This document shows, piece after piece, positions 24,801 through 31,502 of a stretch of 64,000 nucleotides of DNA. Position 1 is the stretch's first letter; each line of letters starts with the position of its first letter. Made by a program: the position numbers and the translations under genes. The notes beneath the pieces were generated by a model. The model worked only from the letters and a program-made list of their open reading frames with translations, was not told the origin of the DNA and ran no database searches. The stretch is from Notospermus geniculatus (taxonomy: Eukaryota; Nemertea; Pilidiophora; Heteronemertea; Lineidae): contig NMRB01000026.1 in NCBI GenBank assembly GCA_002633025.1, forward strand, positions 850,480-914,479, read 5' to 3'.

Positions 24801-26138
24801 AAGCGCCGAACAACGGCGAACTCCGTAGCCGAGTCTGGCCGAGTATTTCCGAGTGCCTGTCGTGGGAAAATGACGTCACAGAGTAGGCAAGCTAAATCGA
24901 AGATTGTACAATTCGCAATTTATGGATTTCGAAGGTTTTGGAGTGGTTTTTTCGCTAATTTCAGCCAGAAATCTCACAAATTGAATGTAAACAAACCAAT
25001 CAGCGGATTATATGTGTAAATAAAGTACTTCTGTGGACTTTGTATCGATATTTTAGTGATTATTTCGGCTTTTTTAGATAGATTCGATGGACTTGAATGC
25101 CAGTGACGATACATTCCGCGGGTATCAAAGGTCTGTACAGCTGCAATAGGGCATTTTACTTGCCCAAAAACTAATTTTTGGCCCAAAAAACCTTCGGCAC
25201 GTTCTGCCTTTAAAGGTAAATTGGCCTTCGGCACCGTTGGGTTAAGGCAGCCAGGTTTTCGCCCAATACAAATTACCTCAATTTTTTCCTCCGGAGAACT
25301 GCTGCTCTCTGAAATGTCCTCTGTTTTCTCCTTTCCTCCGTTCTGTTCTGGGTTGGTCTGAAAAAGCAATTTTGAGCCCCTGGTACTGGTGGAAATTACC
25401 TTCACCAAGGGACATGTATATTGTATACAGAAAGTTTTGAAAGAAAAATGACTCCTGGACAATGGTTAAAGCTGTGCCGTTTTTTCAGTTGACATACCAT
25501 CCAAGAAATATTTTGTAAATAAGCAAAGTGATCTTCAAAATGTCTGGACTTAGTGCAGTTATCCTACAATGTAAGTATTCTTTGGAAAACAGCAAAGACT
25601 TTTTAGGTTGTATTCAACTGATATTAATGGTAACTTACCTTGATCTCTGTGGCATCATCCCCAGCCTTAGATGGTTCTCCAGAGTTAACGTTGTTTGTAA
25701 TCACATCTTTGTCATCAGCACTCTCAGTCCTGGCAAGATTTGATGGAGAATCACTTTGAAGGCAAAACCTACCAGTAAGAAAAAACAACATATGGTGAGT
25801 GATCATGGATTTGTCAAGACTCATGTACATGTATGTCTTCAGAAACACACCAAAAGTTGCTAGAATGCAGAGGAAGGTGCATGTATGTACAACACAAGGA
25901 AACAGCTGTACATCTGTGAGGTGGACATAATAAAATACATGCACATGGGCCAATGATTCAATAAAATCAACCATGATTCTGTAAATATTGCACATGTCTG
26001 CGCCTGCGGCATGCTGTTGACAGGTTGACTTCACCAACACCTTTGATAACCTGCCAAACGACACAGAATCACTTACCCGCCGTGATAAAACGTCAGAAGG
26101 TGTAGAATTAGGACTAGAGTATAATGTTTAGGGTTCAT
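1..26138 (-). CDS. SUCO: SUN domain-containing ossification factor, whole gene, 3' partial
   Basis: This is a mid-SUN-family membrane protein. In the family, the SUN domain lies in the ER or nuclear-envelope lumen and acts in ER protein folding and collagen secretion. The exons on the minus strand, in transcription order, are 26138-26077, 25768-25639, 25357-25277, 24317-24142, 15656-15501, 12685-12483, 12266-12120, 11000-10814, 9523-9251, 7702-7587, 7242-7177, 6913-6866, 6522-6379, 6103-4900, 4683-4467, 3603-3360, 3008-2947 and 868-1. All junctions are AG/GT and the phases agree throughout, giving at least 1461 residues (human SUCO is about 1254). The layout is signal peptide, acidic linker, FNEWK motif, SUN domain (about 330-480), Cys-rich segment (about 615-665), coiled coil (about 985-1070), transmembrane helix (about 1073-1090) and basic tail. 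The C-terminus lies beyond the left edge. The identification rests on several collinear family blocks. Confidence 0.94.
1405..1516. repeat. Foldback repeat GTTTCATAAAGTGACTT
   Basis: Inverted arms GCCTGTTTCATAAAGTGACT and AGTCACTTTATGAAACCGGC. A second copy lies at about 14369-14470. Confidence 0.75.
1637..1742. mobile_element. Foldback MITE CAGCAGGGTTTT, copy 1
   Basis: Hairpin of two 42-45-bp arms (CTCCCACAGCAGGG...CGCTCCTCTTCATC and its inverse). A related copy lies at 29554-29664. Confidence 0.8.
2027..2370 (+). mobile_element. Degenerate family 2 SINE fragments, two in tandem
   Basis: Two head-like segments with GGGTTCGATCCCCACTC (2068) and GGGTTCAGTCCCCATTTC (2264), and one tail (CGGTTACCTCCTAC). 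Confidence 0.6.
2706..2826. repeat. Foldback repeat with ATTCATAAAACCTGGCTAG arms
   Basis: Inverted arms GGCCCATATTCATAAAA and TTTTATGAATACTGGCCC. It belongs to the same loose class as 1405-1516 and 20898-21020. Confidence 0.7.
2947..3008 (-). CDS. SUCO: SUCO exon 17, conserved IVEP motif
   Basis: This short exon reads NENDLFIVEPANFPFLNEKK, which corresponds to the NDLYIVEPLKFSPEKKKK block of the human protein. The acceptor is ttttcag and the donor gtgagg. Confidence 0.88.
3044..3312 (-). mobile_element. tRNA-derived SINE, family 1, copy 1
   Basis: The tRNA-like head is at the right end on the minus strand (A-box like GCCGAGTGGTTATCAC, B-box like GGTTCGAATCC). The body contains CAAGTGAGGAACATGAGTAG and ends in GGCCCTGATGGGAAAATC. 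It overlaps the 3' side of the intron next to SUCO exon 16. Confidence 0.75.
3360..3603 (-). CDS. SUCO: SUCO exon 16, transmembrane helix and start of C-terminal tail
   Basis: The exon begins HLENHLVFLVLETMVMFILF, which is a single membrane helix interrupted by one Glu, followed by basic CTRRNKQR. A Ser-rich cytosolic segment follows (SKSRSLSDVEAK). Its place, right after the coiled coil, is the same as the TM helix of vertebrate SUCO. The phase is 0 in and 1 out. Confidence 0.88.
3660..4430. repeat. 41/42-bp minisatellite in a SUCO intron
   Basis: About 18 units of GAAGAGAACCTTTCACTGGA plus AGTCTATCTTCGTGAAGAAACT fill the intron between the coiled-coil and TM exons. Because most units are 42 bp, several frames stay open over 100-180 codons, but there are no splice sites or domains supporting coding. 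Confidence 0.9.
4467..4683 (-). CDS. SUCO: SUCO exon 15, coiled coil
   Basis: The exon encodes YLEELSQRYKKQMEAM and then a heptad-like stretch (NITIARLMNTSKWAEQSDQR, then LHARIEELTRLVDTLNKDI). It is collinear with the coiled coil of human SUCO. The phase is 2 in and 0 out. Confidence 0.92.
4900..6103 (-). CDS. SUCO: SUCO exon 14, large exon with Cys-rich block and start of coiled coil
   Basis: This 1204-nt exon begins with a Cys-rich membrane-proximal-like block (LVGAMCSLFRNCQLC, then CWERMGSCCCRNC), which lines up with the Cys-rich segment of human SUCO. A long Ser/Thr/Val-rich spacer follows. It includes three copies of QNGGKDSK around 5070-5140. The exon ends with AIMRLNNRVKALELNMSLSS, the conserved start of the SUCO coiled coil. 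The spacer is not conserved in the family. Confidence 0.9.
6379..7702 (-). CDS. SUCO: SUCO exons 10-13, end of SUN domain and following linker
   Basis: The four exons are 7702-7587, 7242-7177, 6913-6866 and 6522-6379. Exon 10 finishes the SUN domain with VFGTSYAEI followed by five Asp. Exon 11 (DIVMNVVKRVLKG) matches a short amphipathic segment after the SUN domain in vertebrate SUCO. Exons 12 and 13 are 48 and 144 nt of variable, polar linker with Cys residues. All junction phases agree (2/1, then 1/1). Confidence 0.85.
7797..7967. repeat. Pogo/Tigger-like repeat, copy 1
   Basis: Contains GTTTGTACTAACGCGGAGTT and GTAATATCCGGGAGTTTGTA, as in 57280-57455. It lies in the SUCO intron between SUN exons. 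Confidence 0.5.
7979..8672. repeat. 38-bp minisatellite split by the piggyBac-like element
   Basis: The unit is about 38 bp (GGTACCATGGTATAGTC, then CAGCAAATGTCACAGTTAA). One unit lies left of the element and about four lie to the right, ending near 8672. Confidence 0.75.
8021..8511. mobile_element. piggyBac-like nonautonomous element
   Basis: The element is bounded by TTAA on both sides (8017-8020 and 8512-8515), with terminal inverted repeats CACCTTCGGTGCTG. A plus-strand frame at 8222-8461 (80 codons, acidic, DSESDLSDLDYNSDE) resembles the acidic N-terminus of piggyBac transposases; no catalytic domain remains. It sits in a TTAA site of a 38-bp tandem repeat, in a SUCO intron. Confidence 0.7.
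9251..9523 (-). CDS. SUCO: SUCO exon 9, core of the SUN domain
   Basis: The exon reads FIVELCEPIQVKFIEVANYE at the start, then ELFSSLPKEVRLHTSDKYPS, and later [20 protein letters not shown]. These are the hallmark SUN/galactose-binding-like blocks of SUCO and yeast Slp1. The phase is 2 in (finishing the split Trp) and 2 out (splitting the Arg before VFGTS). Confidence 0.95.
9650..9775. repeat. Tandemly doubled arm of a foldback repeat
   Basis: A roughly 40-bp segment (AGTCAGTCATTAAGGGGGTC onwards) occurs twice in a row and is followed by an inverted arm TTGGAGACGGTCCCTAACTG. It lies in a SUCO intron. Confidence 0.75.
10222..10368. mobile_element. MITE family GAGGCGGTCTAGG, copy 1
   Basis: The ends read GTGAGGCAGTCTAGGAAAA and (inverted) a degenerate match near 10368. 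The interior contains TGAAATGTACTACGTAACAG and CCTTGTTGATCATTCAG, shared with the other four copies. Confidence 0.75.
10814..11000 (-). CDS. SUCO: SUCO exon 8, start of the SUN domain
   Basis: The segment NYASLSCGAKILAHNQEVQ and then DEYMINPCSANKW matches the first part of the mid-SUN domain, where human SUCO has NYASVECGAKILA and DLYMLNPCS. The Trp at the end is split over the intron (TG/G). The acceptor is ctcacag and the donor gtaagg. Confidence 0.92.
11452..11757. mobile_element. hAT-like MITE with CAGGGT ends
   Basis: The terminal inverted repeat CAGGGTTTCCGCCAG pairs with CTCTGGCGGGGACCCTG. The interior is AT-rich and has no coding. I see no clear 8-bp target duplication, so the class is tentative. 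Confidence 0.55.
12120..12266 (-). CDS. SUCO: SUCO exon 7 with the FNEWK motif
   Basis: The exon carries DMPSFNEWKKQQHEAKKEEE, the equivalent of the DIPTFDEWKKK block that precedes the SUN domain in SUCO/SLP1 proteins. This motif is one of the strongest family markers. The phase is 1 in and 1 out, and the donor is gtgaga. Confidence 0.88.
12483..12685 (-). CDS. SUCO: SUCO exon 6, charged linker
   Basis: The exon encodes about 68 residues dominated by Glu and Lys (KPAEGDTVKTDEVEEKKPP, then EEEVKEKEEKIKTAEKT). The acceptor is attgcag and the donor is gtaggg, which is a weak but legal site. The phase is 2 in and 1 out, matching both neighbours. Confidence 0.78.
13500..13700 (-). mobile_element. 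SINE sharing the family 1 body but with a different head
   Basis: The body segment (GGGTCTTTTACTTGCCCTGG, then ACACGGCTTTTAGTCTC) is that of family 1, but the putative head (TTGAACGCGCGCCGACCC ... GTAGTCAAGCGCACTAAC) differs. Confidence 0.55.
13732..13925. mobile_element. MITE family GAGGCGGTCTAGG, copy 2
   Basis: Both ends are well preserved (GTGAGGCGGTCTAGGAAAAC and its inverse TTTTCCTAGACTGCCTCAC). It is about 194 bp and lies in a SUCO intron. Confidence 0.8.
14369..14470. repeat. Foldback repeat GTTTCATAAAGTGACTT, second copy
   Basis: Same arms as 1405-1516 (GGCCTGTTTCAAAAAGTGAC and TAGTCACTTTATGAAACAGC). Confidence 0.75.
14932..15196 (-). mobile_element. tRNA-derived SINE, family 1, copy 2
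   Basis: Same head and body as 3044-3312; the B-box region is slightly degenerate. Confidence 0.75.
15501..15656 (-). CDS. SUCO: SUCO exon 5, acidic linker
   Basis: This phase 2-2 exon encodes about 52 residues rich in Pro, Glu, Lys and Val (VISDDVKKVISPELPQL at the start, ending EEQPKTDG). The acceptor is ttccag and the donor gtgagt. It is part of the unstructured lumenal region before the SUN domain and joins exon 4 upstream or the candidate 17211-17397 exon. Confidence 0.8.
15818..16126. mobile_element. MITE with CAGGGTTATATCTAG ends, containing an assembly gap
   Basis: The ends CAGGGTTATATCTAGG and CCTAGATATAACCCTG are perfect inverted repeats. The interior holds a poly-C run broken by 22 N (15874-15895). 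Confidence 0.75.
16648..16925 (-). mobile_element. tRNA-derived SINE, family 1, copy 3
   Basis: Same family in a SUCO intron, just downstream (in transcription) of the candidate 17211-17397 exon. Confidence 0.75.
17211..17397 (-). CDS. SUCO: Candidate alternative first or cassette exon of SUCO with a membrane anchor
   Basis: The frame is open from a possible acceptor (tttag at 17398-17402) to a gtaaga donor at 17210, ending in phase 2 as exon 4 does, so it can join exon 5 (15656) in frame. It reads through two possible starts (MDSVDFF and MVPTVV), contains a basic patch FRRRW, and ends in the hydrophobic run VPTVVLLLIVYIGIS. It could be an alternative promoter exon giving an uncleaved signal anchor, or an internal cassette. 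It has no counterpart that I recall in vertebrate SUCO. RNA evidence is needed; the open frame, phase fit and TM character are what is visible. Confidence 0.5.
18860..19110 (+). mobile_element. Degenerate family 2 SINE fragments
   Basis: Head-like segments with GCAGGTTCAATCCCCCGT and GGGGTGCAATTACAGTC, and the tail GGCTCCGGTTTCCTCCTAC. Confidence 0.6.
19205..19640. repeat. 21-bp minisatellite
   Basis: About 20 units of CATTCAAGATCAGCAAACTG(C) lie in the long SUCO intron. The unit is a multiple of three, so long artificial open frames (Leu/Ile/Asn-rich) appear on the minus strand. Confidence 0.9.
20118..20389. repeat. Large inverted repeat, two ~98-bp arms
   Basis: Arms at 20118-20215 and 20289-20389 contain AACCTCACTACCAGGAGTAC and its inverse. 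Flanking sequence GGGTTAAAGAATTGAGCCCA also occurs twice, in direct orientation (about 20070 and 20435), so the locus has both inverted and direct copies. Confidence 0.75.
20898..21020. repeat. Foldback repeat with GTATTCTAGAAGC arms
   Basis: Inverted arms GGGCCGTATTCTAGAAGC and GCTTCTAGAATATGACCC in the long SUCO intron. Confidence 0.72.
21068..21342 (-). mobile_element. tRNA-derived SINE, family 1, copy 4 (best preserved)
   Basis: It has a complete head with GAGCCCTGATAGCCGAGTGG and CCCAGGTTCGAATCCAGCCC on the minus strand, and a complete body. Confidence 0.8.
23718..23861. mobile_element. MITE with TTAGGCTAGGGGCATAC ends
   Basis: The inverted termini are TTAGGCTAGGGGCATACCGA and GTATGCCCCTAGCCTAA. 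It has no coding and lies in a SUCO intron. Confidence 0.75.
24142..25768 (-). CDS. SUCO: SUCO exons 2-4, acidic lumenal linker
   Basis: Three exons lie here: 25768-25639, 25357-25277 and 24317-24142. They encode a low-complexity stretch rich in Glu, Asp, Ser, Lys and Pro (about residues 21-150), for example a run of four serines followed by PEEKIE in exon 3. The equivalent part of vertebrate SUCO is also long, acidic and poorly conserved. The phases run 2/0, 0/0 and 0/2, and all junctions are consensus. The intron between exons 3 and 4 contains a TTAA-flanked piggyBac-like element. Confidence 0.8.
24752..25241. mobile_element. Second piggyBac-like nonautonomous element
   Basis: TTAA flanks lie at 24748-24751 and 25242-25245, and the terminal inverted repeats are CCCAACGGTGCCG. 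It is 490 bp, much like the first element in size but with different ends. It contains a 20-codon plus-strand frame starting at 25086 (MDLNASDDTFRGYQRSVQLQ). It lies 36 bp from SUCO exon 3. Confidence 0.65.
26077..26138 (-). CDS. SUCO: SUCO exon 1, signal peptide
   Basis: The ATG is at 26138. The exon reads MNPKHYTLVLILHLLTFYHG and then stops at a gtaagt donor in phase 2. The sequence has a short polar start and a hydrophobic core of about 12 residues, as expected of a cleavable signal peptide. The next exon (25768-25639) completes the split Gly codon in frame, which supports this start. It faces the RNF26 gene head to head, with about 1.7 kb between the two start codons. Confidence 0.8.
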
Positions 26139-26568
26139 CATAAAATATTTGAGGTTGATGATAGGAATCGGAATATTTTGAAGTGCATTTTGCCCACTAA
26201 CTTCATTTTCATGATTTGGGAACGTCAGCTTTACGCATGCGTACTGAGATTTGACCCAGATATTGCAATGAGGTCAGGATTCCCTGTTCTATTTATAGAA
26301 TCAGCCGCATTTCAACATTTCATCCTAAAGATGCCGAATAACCGACATATAGGCCTAATCTTTATTTAGATCAAAGAAATAAGAATAATGATCACGAACC
26401 ACTAGTGTGTATTCGCACCTTGAATATATAAAGAGCAATAGTGGTTTCTACATGTGTAAAGTACTCTCGATGTTCCGCCTTCTGGCAGTGTCCCGGATTA
26501 CCCATTTAGACAAACCCAAGAACGAAGGGGCTTCCCTGGATCCGTGAATCAAAGACCTGCCAAATTAA

Positions 26569-27025
26569 TAGACGGTTTCGAGGAAAATGGCCGCCGCTCG
26601 AAAAAGCCACAACAAACCGAGAGCCAACTGGCTTTTGGCTGGAGACATGTTGAAAATTTGGTGGTTGTTGGTCTGTGGGACATCAAGTCCTGGAGACGAG
26701 GTTGAAAAAAATAGTTGATATTTCCGCCATTAGGTGTCGCGCGTGCCGATCCTATTGTGCGCCATGTAAACAAACTTCATGTCGAACACGTGCGTGAATG
26801 AGGAATATTTTCATCGATCTACCACAAAGTCCGGAATTTTGTTTGTTTTCATGTAATTGAGGATGTTGCCTAGATATATGACACACACTGGTAGCTCTTG
26901 GAATGCTGGCAAGGTATTTTTAGGCAAAATTTCGCCGTTTTAAAAATTTCTCCAGCCAAAAGTCACTTGGCTGTCGGTTTGTTGTGGCTTTTTCGAGTGG
27001 CGGCCATTTTCCTCGAAACCGTCTA
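26569..27025. mobile_element. 457-bp long-TIR element between SUCO and RNF26
   Basis: Arms of about 75 bp (TAGACGGTTTCGAGGAAAAT onwards) are nearly perfect inverted copies at 26569-26645 and 26949-27025. No transposase is present. The ends are compatible with a TA target duplication. Confidence 0.75.
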
Positions 27026-27365
27026 TTCCTAAATTTCTCTTAGAAAAACTTCCTGAAAGTGATACGAACGATCCATTCACAAACTTCAGTTTGTCAGTGA
27101 CATATGGAAAGGTTCGCAGTCTTTTGTTTGGTAAATTCTCACCGCCCATCATCTGATCATGTCATGATGATCATTCATTGATCTTTCTTGATGCACTCAC
27201 TGACGAACTGCACTGCCACCCCACTGCACTACCAGTCCACTGGCCCACTGCCAGCCAAGGGAAGGGAAGGGAAGCCAAGTTCCCAGGCCAAAGGCCAAGT
27301 GCCATGCTGGGCTAGGAACGAGTTTAGAATCCCCGATCAGTGCCCAAAAAAAGGTCATCGATTGA

Positions 27366-27652
27366 CGGAATAAGCCGCATCGTACAATAGGATTTCCATT
27401 GTGTGCTATGGAGTAACGTCACTTCCGATCGGGGATTCTAAACTTTAGCCCTGGGCTAAAGTTTAGAATCCCCGATCGGAAGTGACGTTGTTATTCCATT
27501 GCACGCAATGGAAATCCTATTATTGTACCACAGGAGCTTGTACCGCTAATTACGGGGTCCTACCCCCTATATATATAATATATTATATATATAGGGGGTA
27601 GGACCCCCGTAATTAGCGGTACAAGCTCCTGTGATTGTACAATGCGGCTTAT
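27366..27652. mobile_element. Foldback element with a second palindromic element inserted in it
   Basis: The outer element is a palindrome centred at 27452 (arms contain TTTAGAATCCCCGATCGGAA). At 27529-27633 it is interrupted by a 105-bp palindrome with ends CACAGGAGCTTGTACCGC. The interruption is flanked by a 7-bp direct repeat ATTGTAC (27522-27528 and 27634-27640). Removing it restores the outer arm. Confidence 0.8.
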
Positions 27653-27867
27653 TCCGCATCCCTGTGTATGTATGTAATATTTTGCAAGTTAGCCTGCTAA
27701 TGAGAGTCAGGTCACATACCGGTAGGCCTACCGTAATATCATGATATTGAGATTAATCGATGCATTTTGTTTTTCAGGGACCTTGGTGGTTTTCATTTAA
27801 TGAAGATGTAATTTGCTGTCGTCACTACAATATTGAAGATCATCGTGAAATCTGATCGCCAATCAGC

Positions 27868-29103
27868 ATGACGGAAGCAGTCGATTACCTTTTGAGAGGG
27901 TTCCATGCTATCTGTTGCCTGGGTAACTTCGTCTACAGCGGAATAGAAACCCTTCTGGAGCTGAATTATCTTGTCGTGTCCAGTGTGCTTGGTGCAGTTG
28001 CATATGTCATTGGGGTAGTGAAGGCCATGACGTTGTCCATTGTGCTTGCCGTCTCGGACACTTTGCATATGAGTATGGAGATCTGGAAAGAACTGGTGAA
28101 TCTAATCGGTTTGATTTTCAATGCTGGTGCTGAGTTTGGGCGCTACCTATTCCTTGGCGTCTGTGCATCATTTAAGTGGATAATGAACACCCTCTGTCCG
28201 TGGTTATGGAATGGGGTAATTAAACTGAGTTTGACAGTTTGGAAAGGAATGCATTTCTGTTGGAACACCGTCACCTCTACATGTTATTCTGCCGCTGTAA
28301 GCGTTGGCGATTCAGTCCAAGTCGGAAGTAAACTGGGTGGAGACGCGGTTGTGAATCTTGCAGAAGGGATCGTTCAAAATCTCCGCAATGTGATTAATGC
28401 ATTCAGTGCATTCTGCACCACTGCCATGACGTATTTCCTACAAGTCTGGTTCGCCGTTGCTATCATTTTTTCCCAGATTTATGAGTCGCTTCTAAAACAA
28501 GCTGTCTCATTGAAGGACTTCCTTGCCGCTTGTTGCCAGGACGTCTGGCTTGGACTCGGCACCGTTTCCTCCAGTACCTACCTCACCATCTGCTCTGCCA
28601 TCATGATCTATTTCGTGTTCATGTTTGTTGCCAAGCATTTGGAGTCGCGTGGTTTCACATTCCCATCCTTGCGACAGCAACATCGGAACTTGACCAACAT
28701 CTTAGACGAGTCTGACATCGAAAACTTCGGTGAAGATGACGACGATGTCAGACTGAGTGACACTGATGGGCAGGAGTCCGACAATGATCAGGTTTCCATC
28801 GCGGGGAGTGTGGCATCAAATCATTCACATCAATCAAACATTTCAAACGGAAGGTACAACTTGCGCGAGAGGTCACCACCAATTACAAACGACGCTTTGA
28901 GTCGAGCTTTAGAACAGGAACGCGATCGTCGGCGCTGCGTCGTCTGTCAAGACCAATCCAAGAACATTCTCATTCTTCCCTGTAGACATATGTGCATGTG
29001 CAGTCCTTGTGCTCAGACGATTACACGTAGTGCCATTGTCTATAGAAGAATTTGTCCACTTTGTAGAACGCCAATTGAAGCCATCATGAGTGTGTTTGTC
29101 TGA
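27868..29103 (+). CDS. RNF26: Multi-pass membrane RING-type E3 ubiquitin ligase
   Basis: This intronless 411-residue protein has the RNF26 layout: four to six hydrophobic helices spread over residues 10-270, an acidic linker (about 280-310, EDDDD and DTDGQESDND), and a C-terminal RING. The RING begins RRRCVVCQDQSKNILILPCR and continues with HMCMCSPC and CPLCRTPIEAIMSVFV, giving the Cys/His pattern C-x2-C...C-x-H-x2-C-x2-C...C-x2-C with the short hydrophobic tail seen in RNF26. Human RNF26 is 433 residues, ER-resident, organises perinuclear endosomes and modulates STING signalling. The start was chosen as the first Met after an upstream stop and gives the family's usual length. It lies head to head with SUCO. 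Confidence 0.94.
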   Translation: MTEAVDYLLRGFHAICCLGNFVYSGIETLLELNYLVVSSVLGAVAYVIGVVKAMTLSIVLAVSDTLHMSMEIWKELVNLIGLIFNAGAEFGRYLFLGVCASFKWIMNTLCPWLWNGVIKLSLTVWKGMHFCWNTVTSTCYSAAVSVGDSVQVGSKLGGDAVVNLAEGIVQNLRNVINAFSAFCTTAMTYFLQVWFAVAIIFSQIYESLLKQAVSLKDFLAACCQDVWLGLGTVSSSTYLTICSAIMIYFVFMFVAKHLESRGFTFPSLRQQHRNLTNILDESDIENFGEDDDDVRLSDTDGQESDNDQVSIAGSVASNHSHQSNISNGRYNLRERSPPITNDALSRALEQERDRRRCVVCQDQSKNILILPCRHMCMCSPCAQTITRSAIVYRRICPLCRTPIEAIMSVFV

Positions 29104-29190
29104 CCTATTAGTCAAAATCATTACATCATATTCATTTCAGGAGGTGTTGCCTTAGGGCTGATGGCATGTATCAATAATCATTTGGTAATT

Positions 29191-29403
29191 TAAGGCGCAT
29201 TCACATTAAAACCGGATTCCAGTGCATTTTGCGGTGTGGTTCCCGCAAGCCAGTCGGTTAATACTATTTCAATGAAGCGGTCACACTGAAATCTTGCGGG
29301 AGAACCCACATGTCGACGATTTCTTGATTGAAATAGCATCAAAACCAACAGAACCACATTGTAAAATTCACCAGAATGCGGTTTCAGGGTGAACGCGCAT
29401 TTA
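29191..29403. mobile_element. MITE with TAAGGCGCATTCAC ends
   Basis: Imperfect inverted ends TAAGGCGCATTCACATTAAA and CAGGGTGAACGCGCATTTA, just downstream of RNF26. Confidence 0.65.
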
Positions 29404-29553
29404 CTCCACAATATTCCAACTTGATTGTAGACCTGGAGTATTTTTCACCCGATACAATGTACATTAAATAGAAAGATCTGGGAGGAGATATTTTTGTAGA
29501 GAACAGTTCATATCATCTTCTGATGCTAAAAGCATATCATTGTGTCATTTAAG

Positions 29554-29664
29554 TATGCTCCAACAGCAGAGGTTTTACCTCCCTCCTCTTCATCCACTCG
29601 CACTGTGTGCAAGTGTATGACATGCATGAAGAGGAGTGAGACTCAAACCCTGCTGTTGGAGCAT
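29554..29664. mobile_element. Foldback MITE CAGCAGGGTTTT, copy 2
   Basis: Hairpin arms ATGCTCCAACAGCAGAGG and CCTGCTGTTGGAGCAT around CCTCCTCTTCATCC. It is a diverged copy of 1637-1742, located 450 bp after RNF26. Confidence 0.8.
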
Positions 29665-31012
29665 GACTTTAAAGAAATAGATGGCAGACTAGAGATAGTG
29701 ATTATTGAAATTAACAATTGTAAATTAAATTGCAAATAACTAAGTCAAAGAGTAGTTCAGAGTCATAGATAGATGCCTTCCCCCTTCAGACATGAGCGAC
29801 GGTTGGCCACATGGTGTAGACAAGCCATAAAGTCATGAAGTGGACAAGGGTAGCCAGCCTCTGTGTCACCCACTGCTGACCAAAGAGGAATAAATGGAGT
29901 GAAAGTATAGGGAACCAGTCCACCAACTTCTGGATCCACAAGTCCCTTGGATGCATCTTGAATTTGTTTCGTGGTACAAAAGCCCTTTTTACATGGAATC
30001 AGTTTGTTCTGGTTTGAGGTCAGTTCACTTGCTTTTTGTACCGTGAAAAGTCAATGTGACCTGTACTATCCTTCCCTTTTCATGGTACAAAATGTAAGTG
30101 ACTGGCCTCAAATTGGATCGAACCGACTCCGTGTAAAAAGGGCTAATGTCAATAAATGTGTATATCCGGGGAAGTGGAAGTGAGAAGAGGAAATGAACAG
30201 GGCTGAAAAGGTTATTTTTAACGGGCATTACTAGGCCAAAGTGATCGTTTTGATGTTGTACAATTAAAGGGACCCTACAGGCAGCCTCCTCATAGGCATT
30301 TTGATGTGCTTATTGCACTGATCGGTTGGCATGAGAATCTAACTCTGACATGTATTGCAAGTAAAACACACTCAACATTTGAGCCAAAATCTGTAGGTTG
30401 TCAGTTGCTAGCGCCACCTGTGACAAAGTGACCACACTGATATGAGCCTGATAGCTAGCTACCTATATGGTCCCTTTAAAACAAGCTAATTTTGATTAGA
30501 ATACGTTGTTAGTGATATGAATATTCTTGGTAATTAACCAACTAAGTCATGCTCATGGAGAAAATAAAGGTGCAAAGAAGTGGACAAAACCATGCGGTTA
30601 AGTAAAATTTTTAATAAATCAATATATCGTGTCTATGTTAATGTGCATATTGTTTAACATCTGTATCATGCTCAGAAACAAAGTACATGTACTCAGCTTC
30701 ATGCATCCCACCCTGATATAGTGACCTCAGTGACCTTGAAGGAATTACAATTCCTCCAAGGTTTGACAAAGTTTTCACGTGAACACATGCATTTATCATG
30801 ATCATTCTTTCTCTTTTACTTTACAGTGAAAGATGGTCTCACCCCTCGGTAGAAGTGCCCAGATTTTAACTACATGTACCTATACAGATATCCATCGGCA
30901 GGCAGCCTGCCACTTTTGGACACTTGTACTGAGGGGTGGTCTGGACATTGATTAATCAGAAAAATCCATGGCCCTGTACTGTAATTCTGATCACAAATAA
31001 CTCATATTCATT

Positions 31013-31240
31013 TACTGTAAAGCAGGAAAATTTCGCGTGCAGGAGATTTTCGCGAGAGTGTATGAGTCGCGAGAATTTCCTGTCGCGAATATGAGTACGG
31101 TACACGCAAGTGATAAATGCGGTCTGTGAAAAAAAACTGAAAGAAATGACAGAGACTCGCGAAAATATCCTGCCGCAAATATATCTATAATTCTTGATTC
31201 GCGAAAATTTCCAGCCGCGAAATTATCTTGCTTTACAGTA
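31013..31240. mobile_element. MITE with TACTGTAAAGCAGGAAAATT ends
   Basis: The termini are inverted repeats, with internal GCGAAAATTTCC repeats (CG-rich in an AT-rich setting). Confidence 0.75.
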
Positions 31241-31370
31241 CTATTATCATGATCATGTGACATTCTAGCGTATAAGAGCTGATATTTCAGTTTTAGTCCT
31301 TTGGTTTCTTTACGCAAATGCATGCATTCCATATGTGTGAAAGTTGGGGTTCTATTTCAACACTTCTTTA

Positions 31371-31502
31371 TAAAGCGGCGAATCCACTGACGTGATTTTG
31401 GCTTGAGACGGGGTTGCGATCCCTTGCGATCACCGTATAAGGACTTCCGATTGCCATATAAGGTGATCAAGTCAAAATCGTGTCAGTGGATTCGCCCCTT
31501 AA
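31371..31502. mobile_element. MITE with AAGCGGCGAATCCACTGAC ends
   Basis: The ends AAGCGGCGAATCCACTGACG and GTCAGTGGATTCGCCCCTTA are inverted; 132 bp in all. Confidence 0.75.

Larger units (their letters stand above)
26139..27867. promoter_or_regulatory. Divergent intergenic region between SUCO and RNF26
   Basis: Two start codons face away from each other across about 1.7 kb, so this region must hold both promoters, possibly shared. No clear TATA box is placed. It contains two inverted-repeat elements (26569-27025 and 27366-27652). A tttttcag sequence at 27771-27778 could be the acceptor of a 5' UTR intron of RNF26, whose coding frame begins 90 bases later. Confidence 0.5.
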
